Under the pieces are notes generated by a model, which saw nothing but the letters and a program-made list of their open reading frames with translations, did no database searches and was not told the origin of the DNA. From JACCTH01 sp050741915 (GTDB taxonomy: Bacteria; Actinomycetota; Acidimicrobiia; Spongiisociales; ZC4RG35): a stretch of 21,916 nucleotides of DNA. The translations under genes were made by a program, and so were the position numbers. The DNA is taken from contig JBOGEX010000087.1 of assembly GCA_050741915.1 (NCBI GenBank), forward strand, positions 1 to 21,916. The letters are read 5' to 3'. Below, piece by piece: positions 1-8,002 of this stretch; within the stretch, counting starts at the first letter, position 1; each line of letters begins with the position of its first letter.

Positions 1-78
1 CCTCTCTGGAACGATGTGGGTGCTGTCGTCTCCTGGCAAGGGAACCCATCTTCTCGCCCGCCTCCCGATCGGAAGTCA

Positions 79-735
79 GTGATTCGGGTCGTAGTCGCCG
101 ACGATCACCAACTGGTCAGAGAAGGGATTCGCATGCTTCTCGACCGGGCTGCCGACATTGAAGTGGTCGGCGAAGCTCGGAGTGGTGAACAAGCAATCTC
201 TCTGGTCGAAGAAGTGGCTCCAGACGTCCTGGTCATGGACATCACGATGCCCGGTATGAGTGGGATCACGACCTCGGAAATCATCTCCCAACAGCAAGGC
301 ACCGCCGTAGTGATACTTTCGATGCACGAGGACGAGGCGTTGGTGCGACGGGCACTCGCCAGCGGTGCCAAGGGCTATGTCCTCAAGGGATCAGCCGCCG
401 ACGAGCTCCTCCTGGCCGTACGAGCGGCGGCGCGGGGAAGCATGTACCTCAGTCAGCAGGCGTCCGCAGGTTTATCTGCCGCCACCACCAAGGAACAGGA
501 ACCTCGACCGATCACGTCCCTTACCGAACGGGAGAAAGAAGTTCTTACCCTCATAGGAGAAGGTCTGACCAACCGCGCCATCGCCACCCGGTTGGGGCTC
601 AGTGTGAAGACCATCGAGCGGCACCGCACCAGCTTGATGACCAAGCTCGACGTTCACACGATCGTTGAATTGGTCCGGGTCGGAATCACATTGGGGTTGA
701 TCCGGCTGAGTCCTCGTCGAACACCCGGCGAATGA
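79..735 (+). CDS. NarL/FixJ-family response regulator with LuxR-type HTH
   Basis: This is a two-component response regulator of 218 aa if the GTG at 79 is used. The receiver domain covers residues 1-120: acidic pair D8/D9, phospho-acceptor D54 in 'VMDITMPGMSG', a Ser near 81 in 'VVILSMHED', and K103 in 'GYVLKG'. A short linker leads to a LuxR-type HTH at about 148-210 ('LTEREKEVLTLIGEGLTN', 'SVKTIERHR'), which binds DNA after phosphorylation. I chose GTG 79 because the protein then begins 'MIRVVVADDHQ', the usual family start. The frame is open to the window edge, with another GTG at 16, so an N-terminal extension is possible. The partner histidine kinase is not in the window. It converges with the next gene across 29 bp. 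It may regulate surface-glycan genes, but nothing in the sequence proves that. Confidence 0.93.
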   Translation: MIRVVVADDHQLVREGIRMLLDRAADIEVVGEARSGEQAISLVEEVAPDVLVMDITMPGMSGITTSEIISQQQGTAVVILSMHEDEALVRRALASGAKGYVLKGSAADELLLAVRAAARGSMYLSQQASAGLSAATTKEQEPRPITSLTEREKEVLTLIGEGLTNRAIATRLGLSVKTIERHRTSLMTKLDVHTIVELVRVGITLGLIRLSPRRTPGE

Positions 736-764
736 CCTCCTCGCGTCATTCCAGCAATGAGCAA

Positions 765-1370
765 TCAAGGTTTGCCGTCGACTTCTGGCGGTGTTACCCC
801 GGGGTTGGTTGACGGCCATAGTTCCTGGCTGTTGCCACCGAATAGGTTGAAAGACGAGCGAGGAGGAGACGCCTGGAGGGGGGCGACCTCAGAAATGAGT
901 GATCGGTGCACGGGAGTTGGCTGGGCAAATGTCACCCATGCCCGTCGAGCCCTTTCCCAATGCTTTGCGAGGGCGGTGCGAGTAAGGACGGTGACGCGCG
1001 AAGAGCCCTCTCCGATGCCAGATTCCAGGTGGCGAAATGCCACCCTGACCCGCCCTGCTACCCGCCATTGCCGAATCGCCTTTCTGACCGGTGACCATAT
1101 CGATGAGGTTGTGAGCGAGGGCATCGCCACGTAAGAAAAGGCGATCACGTCATTGGCGAAGAATGTGGCTTGCTCGCCTGCCAGGTCGAGGCGAAACTGG
1201 TCCCCAGCCACCCGAACCACGTCCACTTCATCGATCGGCCAGGTTCCCAGCGCTCCGCCCGACGAGACCAGCACTAGTTCATTGCCGAGGACCCGAAGGT
1301 CGACTTCAAGGTGATCCGTAGGGCTGACTTGGAGCCGGCCCCGGTAGGTCTGGGGAGTGCTTACCACCAC
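765..1370 (-). CDS. Conserved hypothetical protein with 'GTWPIDEV' beta-rich domain
   Basis: The protein has 201 aa and an unknown function. The first ~95 residues form a beta-rich domain with the motif 'LGTWPIDEVDVVRVAGDQFR' followed by a 'FFANDVIAFSYVA' segment. I recall similar small domains in actinobacterial, especially Acidimicrobiia, proteins without assigned function. The C-terminal half is basic and low in recognisable motifs. No signal peptide or membrane segment is visible. The start is GTG at 1370, supported by a Shine-Dalgarno-like AAAGGG at 1381-1376 five bases upstream. It is transcribed away from the G8 protein and toward the response regulator. The N-terminal domain makes a real gene likely, although the C-terminal half is less certain. 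Confidence 0.68.
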   Translation of the reverse strand: MVVSTPQTYRGRLQVSPTDHLEVDLRVLGNELVLVSSGGALGTWPIDEVDVVRVAGDQFRLDLAGEQATFFANDVIAFSYVAMPSLTTSSIWSPVRKAIRQWRVAGRVRVAFRHLESGIGEGSSRVTVLTRTALAKHWERARRAWVTFAQPTPVHRSLISEVAPLQASPPRSSFNLFGGNSQELWPSTNPGVTPPEVDGKP

Positions 1371-1629
1371 CGTGACCCTTTCGGCAGTCCCGGCGAGCCC
1401 TTCTCCGAATGGTGCTCCATCGGCAATGCCCGTAACAGTCCCAACCTCCCGATTTTCACGCTAACAGCCCCGTACTTGGACCTCAATCAGATTTGAAGCA
1501 CCGGCCTTTCTGTGGCAGTAGCTCCACCGGAGGTAACCCAACCATAAGGTTTGGCGGTTAATCCTGCTCCTTTTTTGGGACCGTTAGAGTGCTCGTCGGC
1601 CTGACAGGGGTGGCACGAAGGGAATACGA
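1371..1629. other. Divergent intergenic region, 259 bp
   Basis: This gap separates two divergent genes and should hold both promoters. I see no convincing -35/-10 pair. A small imperfect hairpin lies at 1538-1554: CCAACC, a loop ATAA, then GGTTTGG with one bulged base. A run of six T follows at about 1571-1576, but the distance is too long for a clean terminator. I see no open reading frame with coding character and no riboswitch signature I recognise. Confidence 0.4.
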
Positions 1630-3312
1630 GTGGGAGTGACCCGTCGCCGATTATTGGGTTGGTGTCTCGCGGCCATAGTCGGCCCCGCGTGCCGGACCCC
1701 GGAAAGCAGAAGCGCCCCCTCGGCGCCCACCACCGCCGACAGCACTCCTCTAACCGAGGTTTCTCCATCCGCCAGCCCCGCGGTCACTTCAAAGGTGCCG
1801 GGGGTGGTAAGGACGGTCAGTGGAACATTCGAATCGGGCTTTGTCGTGCCCGAGGGCGAAAAGTGGCAGGTGATCGGCACCGCCGAGGCGGCACGAAATG
1901 TCTTGGTGCTCGGCACTCTCGTGATGAGACCCGGATCGACGCTCCGCTTCGTCGGGGTTGACGAGTCGGCCTTCGTGGGCGAAGGCATGGATCCCCTCGA
2001 CAGCGACATTGGCCTCTGGGTCATGGGCAACGGGCAACTCGATATCGAGGGAACCCGCAAAGTGGCTTGGAACCGATCGGGAGCCGATCCTTCTTGGGGA
2101 GCAACGGATGAATTGGTAATAACGCCCACCGAGCCGGAGTCATTGAGTTGCCGCGCCTACCAAGCTGGTGACCCAGTCCCGCAGGCCTATGGGGATGTGC
2201 CTCCGGCCGAGGTGGTCAACCTCAGCCGTGATGTGTCGATTGAAGGAACCCCCGGCAGGCGCAGCCACATATTCATCCGATCTACTCGTCCCCAGACCAT
2301 CAAGTTTGCGCAACTCCGCCATCTGGGTCCACATAAGGACGGCGAGGTGGTGGAGGGACGATGGCCGCTTCACTTTCACCACGCTGGTGATGGTTCTCGG
2401 GGGTCCCGAGTTGAAGGTGTGGTTGTGCGTGATGCCGGGAGCCACGCGTTCGTACCCCACGCCTCTCATGGAATAGCCTTCACCAGTTGCGTCGCCTACG
2501 ACGTGGCCACCGACGCCTTTTGGTGGGATCAAGGCGAAGTTACGCACGACACCTCATGGGATCGGTGCTTGGTGGCGAACCTACGCGCCGGACCCGAGCG
2601 AAGCCTGAAAGGGTTTCTCATGCATCCCCACGGAAACGGAAACCAAGCGACCAACTGTGTAGTAGCCGGATCCGACGACCAGGGATTCGGATGGCCGGTA
2701 GGAGTCCCTCAAAGTGGGGTCTGGCGCATGGAAGGCAACGTGGCTCACAATTGCAAGAGGGAGGGCGTGCGCTGGTGGGCCAACCAGATCGGTCGCGAGA
2801 AGCACGGTACGACGGACTTTCTGGCCTACAACGTTGGCGCCATGGGCCTCTTCCAGGGCGCCTACAAGAACTCGGTGCGCCACGTTGGCCCAAAGCTACG
2901 CGGTTGCGAGATGGAGTTTCACGCTTCGGGCAATACCTCCGACGGGGGACGGCGACAAGGGGCCGACAACGCCGACATCGATGTGGTGGGGCGGCGCGAC
3001 CATGCGTTGGTCCTTTCCGGGTCACAGAAGCCCTCGAGCGAGCCCACCTTGTTCCAGGGATGTTCCTTCCGGGGATCTGCGGTCAGCGCGGTCGGAGTGC
3101 GAGTCAACCACGTCGTGCGAGCTTGGGATTTCGTCGGTTGCACGCGTGACGACGGCTTGGATCTGGAGGTTTCTGATTTCACGATCTACGCCGACCGCCG
3201 TTCCATCGATCAACAGAGCTGGCTGATCCGGGTACTGCGTTCAGACGGGAGCGCCTTCGAGTTCGGACCCGACGGCTTGGTCGACACCATCTCGGCCTTC
3301 GCCTTGGTATGA
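1630..3312 (+). CDS. Secreted G8-domain / right-handed beta-helix protein (CEMIP/TMEM2-like)
   Basis: The protein has 560 aa and is exported. The N-terminus 'TRRRLLGWCLAAIVGPAC' looks like a twin-arginine signal, with C21 as a possible lipid-attachment site; the lipobox (GPA-C) is not canonical. A Ser/Thr/Pro-rich linker follows. Residues ~65-155 match the G8 domain pattern: 'VVPEGEKWQV', 'VLVLGTLVMRPG', 'GLWVMGNGQLDIEG'. Residues ~200-470 are a parallel beta-helix with 'WPLHFHHAGD' (H248, H250, H251), then 'GIAFTSCVAYDVATDAFWW'. This order resembles the hyaluronan-binding or hyaluronidase proteins CEMIP and TMEM2, including the P-(L/I)-HFH-x-x-GD motif. A role in binding or cleaving an extracellular glycan is inferred. 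The GTG start is supported by GAAGGGA at 1617-1623. The 3' end overlaps the convergent gene by 72 bp. Confidence 0.83.
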   Translation: MGVTRRRLLGWCLAAIVGPACRTPESRSAPSAPTTADSTPLTEVSPSASPAVTSKVPGVVRTVSGTFESGFVVPEGEKWQVIGTAEAARNVLVLGTLVMRPGSTLRFVGVDESAFVGEGMDPLDSDIGLWVMGNGQLDIEGTRKVAWNRSGADPSWGATDELVITPTEPESLSCRAYQAGDPVPQAYGDVPPAEVVNLSRDVSIEGTPGRRSHIFIRSTRPQTIKFAQLRHLGPHKDGEVVEGRWPLHFHHAGDGSRGSRVEGVVVRDAGSHAFVPHASHGIAFTSCVAYDVATDAFWWDQGEVTHDTSWDRCLVANLRAGPERSLKGFLMHPHGNGNQATNCVVAGSDDQGFGWPVGVPQSGVWRMEGNVAHNCKREGVRWWANQIGREKHGTTDFLAYNVGAMGLFQGAYKNSVRHVGPKLRGCEMEFHASGNTSDGGRRQGADNADIDVVGRRDHALVLSGSQKPSSEPTLFQGCSFRGSAVSAVGVRVNHVVRAWDFVGCTRDDGLDLEVSDFTIYADRRSIDQQSWLIRVLRSDGSAFEFGPDGLVDTISAFALV

Positions 3313-4632
3313 GGCTGCTTGGTTCCGGAACACTGTTTCGACGAGGAGGGCAAGTAGGAACGGCATCACTTGGGACCTCTGCCGTGAGAGGATTCCGAGG
3401 TTCAGAATGGCGCTGAATCCGTAAACAAAGGCCGCGGTGAAGGCGAGCGAGAACAGGGCAAATGGAAGGGCGCGAATACGTCGAAAGAGGTTAGAGATGA
3501 TCCACGGCGAGCGAATGAGGATGAGGGCGAGGAGGGCGGCTCCTTCGAAGCTGGCCGCTAGCGTCTGAGCGCTACTCGTCTCCCATGGTAGGGGGCTGAA
3601 CAGAACTCGCAGCGTGGCTTCGGGAATGTCGGTGACGCTGGCGATTGCACCTCCCGATACCGCCGAGCCGCCGCGATCGGTTCGATCACTTATCTCATCC
3701 AGGAAGGGATCGAGCTCTTCGGAGACCAGGTCGGCGGAAATGCCTGCGCTGAGATCGAGACCAAAGCGCTGCGACGTTGCAACCAACGCCATCGCCAAGA
3801 CCCCCCCGGCCACCAGCAGCATCACAAGGCGTTTGGCGGTGGCTGCCGGGACTCTCGGCGGGCGAGCCAGGACCAGTACGACGAGAAGTGCTCCGGCCAG
3901 GAGAAGGGAGATGTGAGCTCGAACCAGTCCGATTCCGGCGAGCCCGACCGCAAAAACCACCCCCCAGCGCAAGCGGTACTCCATCATCAGCCGAGCGGCG
4001 CCATAGGCAGCCGGCCCCAGGAAGAGGAAGATCAAGGCTTCTTTACCGATGCTCGAGGGCCAGTAGACGATCGACGGCGAGAAGAAGATCGCCAGAGCGA
4101 ACCACTTCAGGTGCTGGGGGCGGGTGGTGTGGCGAAAACCGCTGTACAGAAAGAGCTGGCCAGCGAATGCCAAGGTGGCGAAGATGATGAATCCGCCAAG
4201 CATTGACGGCTTGTAGAAGGCGTAGAGGAATCCTGTGGCCGGCGGAACGAACTCGGTGCCCGTTCCGATTTCCGGAATTTGCAAAGACCGCCAAATGTCT
4301 GCGATGTTGAGACCTTTGTTGTGATAGCCGCTGGCGTCGCCCACCCCTCGATAAAGGTTGATCAGCACCCAGTACCGAGCCCCCGATGCGATCAACTTTG
4401 TCAAGTAGGCGGTGGCGATGGTGAGCCCTAGCCACCGACCGTCGACCGGCCGAGCGAGACGGGATCCGGCCCAGAAGACGAACGACGAAAGAACCACCAC
4501 CAGGACCACAGTTCCCGGCGTTGCCTGGTTGATGACCAGCGTGCCGATAAAGACCGCGAAGGCCAGGAGAAAGGCGAGAACCAGGAAGAGCGGAGCGGGC
4601 TTTCGACTTGGCGCAGCCGGCCACTCGGTCAT
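3241..4632 (-). CDS. Polytopic membrane protein, Wzy-like polysaccharide polymerase candidate
   Basis: The protein has 463 aa and many hydrophobic segments, about ten to twelve by eye, starting with 'APLFLVLAFLLAFAVFIGTL' near residue 14. A central loop contains 'YHNKGLNIADIWRSLQIPEI', and a conserved-looking stretch 'FSPSIVYWPSSIGKEALI' follows. Such a 'SP(S)..YW.S..GKEA' segment occurs, from memory, in membrane proteins of actinobacterial polysaccharide loci. I call it a polymerase-type protein by topology and context, not by a diagnostic motif; a GT39/GT-C-like transferase is the main alternative. The start is ATG 4632, which overlaps the upstream TGA as ATGA; an upstream GTG at 4698 lies inside the preceding gene and is unnecessary. 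It is the last gene of a three-gene operon. Its 3' end overlaps the G8 gene. Confidence 0.68.
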   Translation of the reverse strand: MTEWPAAPSRKPAPLFLVLAFLLAFAVFIGTLVINQATPGTVVLVVVLSSFVFWAGSRLARPVDGRWLGLTIATAYLTKLIASGARYWVLINLYRGVGDASGYHNKGLNIADIWRSLQIPEIGTGTEFVPPATGFLYAFYKPSMLGGFIIFATLAFAGQLFLYSGFRHTTRPQHLKWFALAIFFSPSIVYWPSSIGKEALIFLFLGPAAYGAARLMMEYRLRWGVVFAVGLAGIGLVRAHISLLLAGALLVVLVLARPPRVPAATAKRLVMLLVAGGVLAMALVATSQRFGLDLSAGISADLVSEELDPFLDEISDRTDRGGSAVSGGAIASVTDIPEATLRVLFSPLPWETSSAQTLAASFEGAALLALILIRSPWIISNLFRRIRALPFALFSLAFTAAFVYGFSAILNLGILSRQRSQVMPFLLALLVETVFRNQAASYQGEGRDGVDQAVGSELEGAPV

Positions 4633-5684
4633 GGCGTCCTCCCCGACTGAGACCGCAATCTGGTCACCAAGCGACCGACCCCTGAGGGCCGTACCCAAGT
4701 TTGGTCGACTCGAGGGCTGGCCCCGAATCGAAGCTTGTACTCCTCCTCACCGCGCAGAAAGTCATAGATGCGACCACCGGCCCGGGCGCACTCGGCGATC
4801 GCTTCGGCGTTTAACACTGTCCCGAGGCTGAGACTCGGCCATCGATCCTCCCATCCACCCTGATAGAAGGCGAAGGTGTGCTGCCACCAGAACCCGTAAA
4901 TCGCGCCAACGACCTGGCCGCCATACCAAGCCACGGTCGCCGCTGGACCCCTTCCCTTATCCGCTCTCGACAAAAGCTGTTGGTGGAAGGCCAGGCGCCG
5001 ACCGGTAAATGTCGATCTCCATCCAGTGACTGCCCTGCGCAATTGGTGGAGGCGGATCACTTCGCTTATGACCTCGTTACTCATCTGGTCCGGCCCTAAC
5101 GTCTCGAAGCTAACTCCGACGTCCACTAACCGCCGCCGATAATTCCGAAGGTGGCGACGAAAATGATTCGAGCGCCCAAGACGGGAAAGGTCGTCGGGAA
5201 TCTCAAGGCGGGGGCAAACGGTGGCGGCGACCATCGCGGCTCCGTCAGGAACGAGGGAAGTTCCGCTGTCGGGGTCGAGGTTGGAGAGCACCAACTTTCC
5301 CGGATGCGACCGAAGCCAGGCGCGGACATCCGGCCGCCGCGACTCCAGTGCTGGCCAGCCACAATGATCGGCGGCCCCGACCCCCGATCCGGTGTTGGTC
5401 CAGGCGGAGGTCCCGAGCGGCAACAGCCGAAGGACCCGATGCCGTTGACGGGACACCGCAGCCAGAGCCTCGAGCGCTCCGCCGCCATCTCGCCATATGG
5501 CGACACGGGTGGGTGGCCGGCCGGCGAGGGCTTCCCACCAGCTCAGTACCCAATCGGGGGTTTGGAAATAGGAGCTGTGGGGGTCACGGCCTGCCAGTTC
5601 CAGCCATTCCTCCTCGAGCCGCGAATTGCCGAACGGAAGGGTGAAGATTTCGGTCGGCGCCCTCCCGGCCAGATCTACGGTCAC
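4629..5684 (-). CDS. CelD/BcsL-family GNAT acetyltransferase-like protein
   Basis: The protein has 351 aa and resembles the CelD/BcsL (Acetyltransf_6, FemAB-related) group found in many polysaccharide loci. The N-terminal part has 'SSYFQTPDWVLSWWEALAG', a common opening of this family. The central region has 'NHFRRHLRNYRRRL', and the C-terminal GNAT-like half has 'YGGQVVGAIYGFWWQHTFAF', 'YQGGWEDRWPSLSLGTVLNA' and 'YDFLRGEEEYKLRFG', all typical of the fold. These proteins are thought to transfer acyl or aminoacyl groups to surface polymers from a CoA or tRNA donor; the actual donor cannot be read from the sequence. It acts in the cytoplasm. The GTG start overlaps the upstream stop as GTGA, and its own stop overlaps the next ATG, so translation is coupled on both sides. 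Confidence 0.85.
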   Translation of the reverse strand: MTVDLAGRAPTEIFTLPFGNSRLEEEWLELAGRDPHSSYFQTPDWVLSWWEALAGRPPTRVAIWRDGGGALEALAAVSRQRHRVLRLLPLGTSAWTNTGSGVGAADHCGWPALESRRPDVRAWLRSHPGKLVLSNLDPDSGTSLVPDGAAMVAATVCPRLEIPDDLSRLGRSNHFRRHLRNYRRRLVDVGVSFETLGPDQMSNEVISEVIRLHQLRRAVTGWRSTFTGRRLAFHQQLLSRADKGRGPAATVAWYGGQVVGAIYGFWWQHTFAFYQGGWEDRWPSLSLGTVLNAEAIAECARAGGRIYDFLRGEEEYKLRFGASPRVDQTWVRPSGVGRLVTRLRSQSGRTP

Positions 5685-6577
5685 TGACCCCCCCGGACGC
5701 GATGGAGGGCGGGGTGAAGGCCGCTCATGATCAGGGCGAACCTATCGGGCCGGGTGGTCGAGTTCACCCTCACTCGCGAGATCTGCAGTGAGTTCGGGAC
5801 CGGGATGGTGGCGGGACGATGGTCGAAGAGGAAGCCGCTCCGATAACCAAGCTCGCGCAGCCGTCCCTCAGCCCGTACATCCCAATCTCCATTGGGATAG
5901 GCAAAGCTCTCCGGTGGGGAGCCAAGCAGCTCGGTCAGACGCCGGTGAGCCCCCGCGATCTCCTCGTTCACCGTGTGATCCTCACATCGAGGTAGACAAG
6001 GGTGGGTTAGGGAGTGATTACCGATGGCGACCCCCGCTGACATCATGAGATGTAGGTCCTCGGTTCGCAACTGCGGGATGACCGTCGGCGCCTGACGGCT
6101 CAACAGATCGACCTGCTGGCGGCGCTGGATATCGGGCATCTCCTTAAGGGCGCGAATCATGCCCGCCGCCATTTCCGGTCCTGCAGCGGCTTCGACCGTC
6201 TGCCACCAGGGAGCCTCATCCCGATTCACGAGACCGGCCACGACAAAAGCGGCTGCTGGCAACCTTCGTTCGATCAGTAACGGCAGCGCCGATTTGACAA
6301 GGCTCGGATCGCCGTCGTCGAAGGTGATTAATACCGCCCGATGAGGCAGCCCTCCGCTGCCGTCGAGCGCCGCATGGAGGTCGGCGAGAGAGATGGGCGC
6401 TGAGTTCTTGCGCAGGTAGTCGAGGTGCCAGGCGAAACGCTCGGGGTGGTCGATACCGTGGTAGGCCAGCACCGTCACCGTCTTCGCTGCTCGCCAGGTG
6501 AAATAGGCCTGGAGCGGCGATCGCCGTAACAAGCGGTCGGCCCACCGATACCCAATCACGATGATGTCGACGAGCAA
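5681..6577 (-). CDS. Polysaccharide deacetylase (NodB/CE4 family), first copy
   Basis: The protein has 298 aa if TTG 6577 is the start; an internal GTG at 6559 would remove six residues. The NodB homology domain is clear: motif 1 'LITFDDGDPS' (D87 catalytic base, D88 metal ligand), motif 2 'NHSLTHP' (H188, H192 metal ligands) and motif 3 'FAYPNGDWD'. CE4 enzymes remove N- or O-acetyl groups from amino-sugar polymers using a divalent metal. The N-terminus has a mildly hydrophobic stretch 'MLVDIIVIGYRWADRLL' but no clear cleavage site, so location is uncertain. The length is normal. It is the first gene of the coupled operon 6577-3241, and its stop overlaps the next gene's GTG. It starts only 17 bp from the divergent glycosyltransferase gene. 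Confidence 0.91.
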   Translation of the reverse strand: MLVDIIVIGYRWADRLLRRSPLQAYFTWRAAKTVTVLAYHGIDHPERFAWHLDYLRKNSAPISLADLHAALDGSGGLPHRAVLITFDDGDPSLVKSALPLLIERRLPAAAFVVAGLVNRDEAPWWQTVEAAAGPEMAAGMIRALKEMPDIQRRQQVDLLSRQAPTVIPQLRTEDLHLMMSAGVAIGNHSLTHPCLPRCEDHTVNEEIAGAHRRLTELLGSPPESFAYPNGDWDVRAEGRLRELGYRSGFLFDHRPATIPVPNSLQISRVRVNSTTRPDRFALIMSGLHPALHRVRGGQ

Positions 6578-6594
6578 TAATTCGTGCCCAACCA

Positions 6595-7791
6595 GTGTTG
6601 CCCTCCAACTCCTCGGCCCCAGTTCCCAACCGTCGGCGGATAGTTCACGTTATTGACTCGCTGGGTATCGGAGGTGGAGCAGAACAGCAGCTTGTGGCCA
6701 ATCTGAGATTGTTCTCGGCGCCAAGACTAGAGCACACCCTCGTCTGCCTCTACCGGGATCCACACGAGACTCGGGAGACTGACCTCCCTGCGGGCGTCGC
6801 AGTCCATTATCTGTATGACCGAGAGCCGGGTTCGAGATTGGCCACCGTTGCCCGGCTGGACAGGTTGCTGGTGGCACTCGAACCAAGCCTCATCCATTGC
6901 ACGCTCCCACAGTCGGCGCTAGCCGCTCGCTTCTCGGGTCGCCGGCTGGGGGTGCCGGTGATCGAAAGCCTGGTCAACATCAGCCACGAGCCGATCCGTC
7001 TGGTCGACAACCCCAATATCGTTCCTTGGAAGCTTTGGGCGCACCGTCTCCTGGATCGGGCGACGATGCGCTGGGTGTTGGTCTTTCACGCTCTATCCCG
7101 GGAAGTAGCCCGGTCGTGGAGCGAGCTGGCAGGTGTCCCGTTGCAAAAGATTCGGGTGATCCCGCGAGGAGTGGACCTCACCCGTTTCGATCAAGACCCT
7201 CGTGAGGCTCGAAGCTCGCTCGGCGACGACCTGGAAATTCGAGCCGAACAATTTGTTGTGGTCTCGATTGGGCGCCACGAGCCGCAGAAGGGACAGCTCT
7301 ATCTCATCGAAGCCATGCCAGTTCTGCTGAAGTCGTTGCCCGAGGCGGTGCTGGTGTTGGCAGGACAGCCCGGATCGCTCACGGATCGTTTCCGTAAACG
7401 GATCAGTGATCTCAATATTGGCGACTCGGTTCGTCTGCTCGGGAGGAGGAGGGATGTACCTACATTGCTCCGGGCGGCCGACGCCTTCGTGTTTCCTTCG
7501 CTTTTCGAGGGCCTTGGTGTCAGTCTCCTCGAGGCGATGGCGGCAGGGCTCCCCACCGTGAGCACCGATCGGGCGCCGATGAACGAGATTGTCAGCAACG
7601 AGATCGACGGTCTGCTCGTCCCGGAGCGAAATTCTCAGAGGCTGGCCAACGCGCTGATTCGCCTGGCCGGGGACCCGGGCCTGCGGGCCCGGCTAGGGTC
7701 GGCCGCCCGGTCCCGCGTTGAGGAAGGCTTCAATATCGAGCGCTCAGCACGGGCGATCGAAGCCCTTTATCTCGAAGTGCTGAACCTCTAA
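6595..7791 (+). CDS. GT4-family glycosyltransferase (GT-B fold), first copy
   Basis: The protein has 398 aa. The N-terminal Rossmann domain starts 'RIVHVIDSLGIGGGAEQQLV', with the glycine-rich loop that faces the acceptor or donor. The C-terminal domain has 'VVSIGRHEPQKGQLYLIEAM' and, near residue 300, 'PSLFEGLGVSLLEAMAAGLP'. The segment 'EGLGVSLLE' is the EX7E motif of retaining GT4 enzymes and contacts the nucleotide sugar. It should add a sugar to the lipid-linked repeat unit on the cytoplasmic face; the sugar is unknown. The start is GTG 6595 or the adjacent TTG 6598, because an in-frame stop lies at 6562 and no other start fits. No Shine-Dalgarno sequence is visible, so a leaderless or very short 5' leader is possible. 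It is monocistronic, followed by a 211 bp gap. Confidence 0.93.
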   Translation: MLPSNSSAPVPNRRRIVHVIDSLGIGGGAEQQLVANLRLFSAPRLEHTLVCLYRDPHETRETDLPAGVAVHYLYDREPGSRLATVARLDRLLVALEPSLIHCTLPQSALAARFSGRRLGVPVIESLVNISHEPIRLVDNPNIVPWKLWAHRLLDRATMRWVLVFHALSREVARSWSELAGVPLQKIRVIPRGVDLTRFDQDPREARSSLGDDLEIRAEQFVVVSIGRHEPQKGQLYLIEAMPVLLKSLPEAVLVLAGQPGSLTDRFRKRISDLNIGDSVRLLGRRRDVPTLLRAADAFVFPSLFEGLGVSLLEAMAAGLPTVSTDRAPMNEIVSNEIDGLLVPERNSQRLANALIRLAGDPGLRARLGSAARSRVEEGFNIERSARAIEALYLEVLNL

Positions 7792-8002
7792 CCGGCCCCA
7801 GCTAGGCGGAAACGGATCATCGCCCCCTTTCCAGAAACCGGCCACCTACTAGCATCGGTGGTAGCTGTCGTGGAGGTAGTGGGCTGCCTGTCAGGTGCAG
7901 GAGAGGGGATTGTCTTTTTCTATTTAACCGCGCTCGGGGGCGGGAATCTCCCCCGCTTGCCTTGGGCGGTAACGCCGAGGCCGCGTTTGAAGGGCGACCC
8001 GC
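7792..8002 (+). other. Intergenic region upstream of the Wzz-sulfotransferase gene
   Basis: The gap is 211 bp, the longest non-coding stretch between genes on the same strand. It contains an AT-rich patch with a run of five T and TATTTAA at 7921-7927, which could be a -10-like element, although no matching -35 is seen. A possible hairpin lies at 7935-7955 (CGGGGG, a 9-base loop, CCCCCG) and would fall in the 5' leader. The Shine-Dalgarno sequence of the next gene, GAAGGG, is at 7989-7994. No known riboswitch class was recognised. Confidence 0.4.

Noticed and set aside
2487..3149. 220-codon plus-strand frame inside the G8 gene
   Set aside because: Arg/Gly-rich shadow of the real beta-helix coding frame; no motif.
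7792..8002. Riboswitch or cyclic-di-GMP aptamer upstream of the Wzz fusion
   Set aside because: The conserved aptamer segments I know are absent; only a short G/C hairpin is seen.
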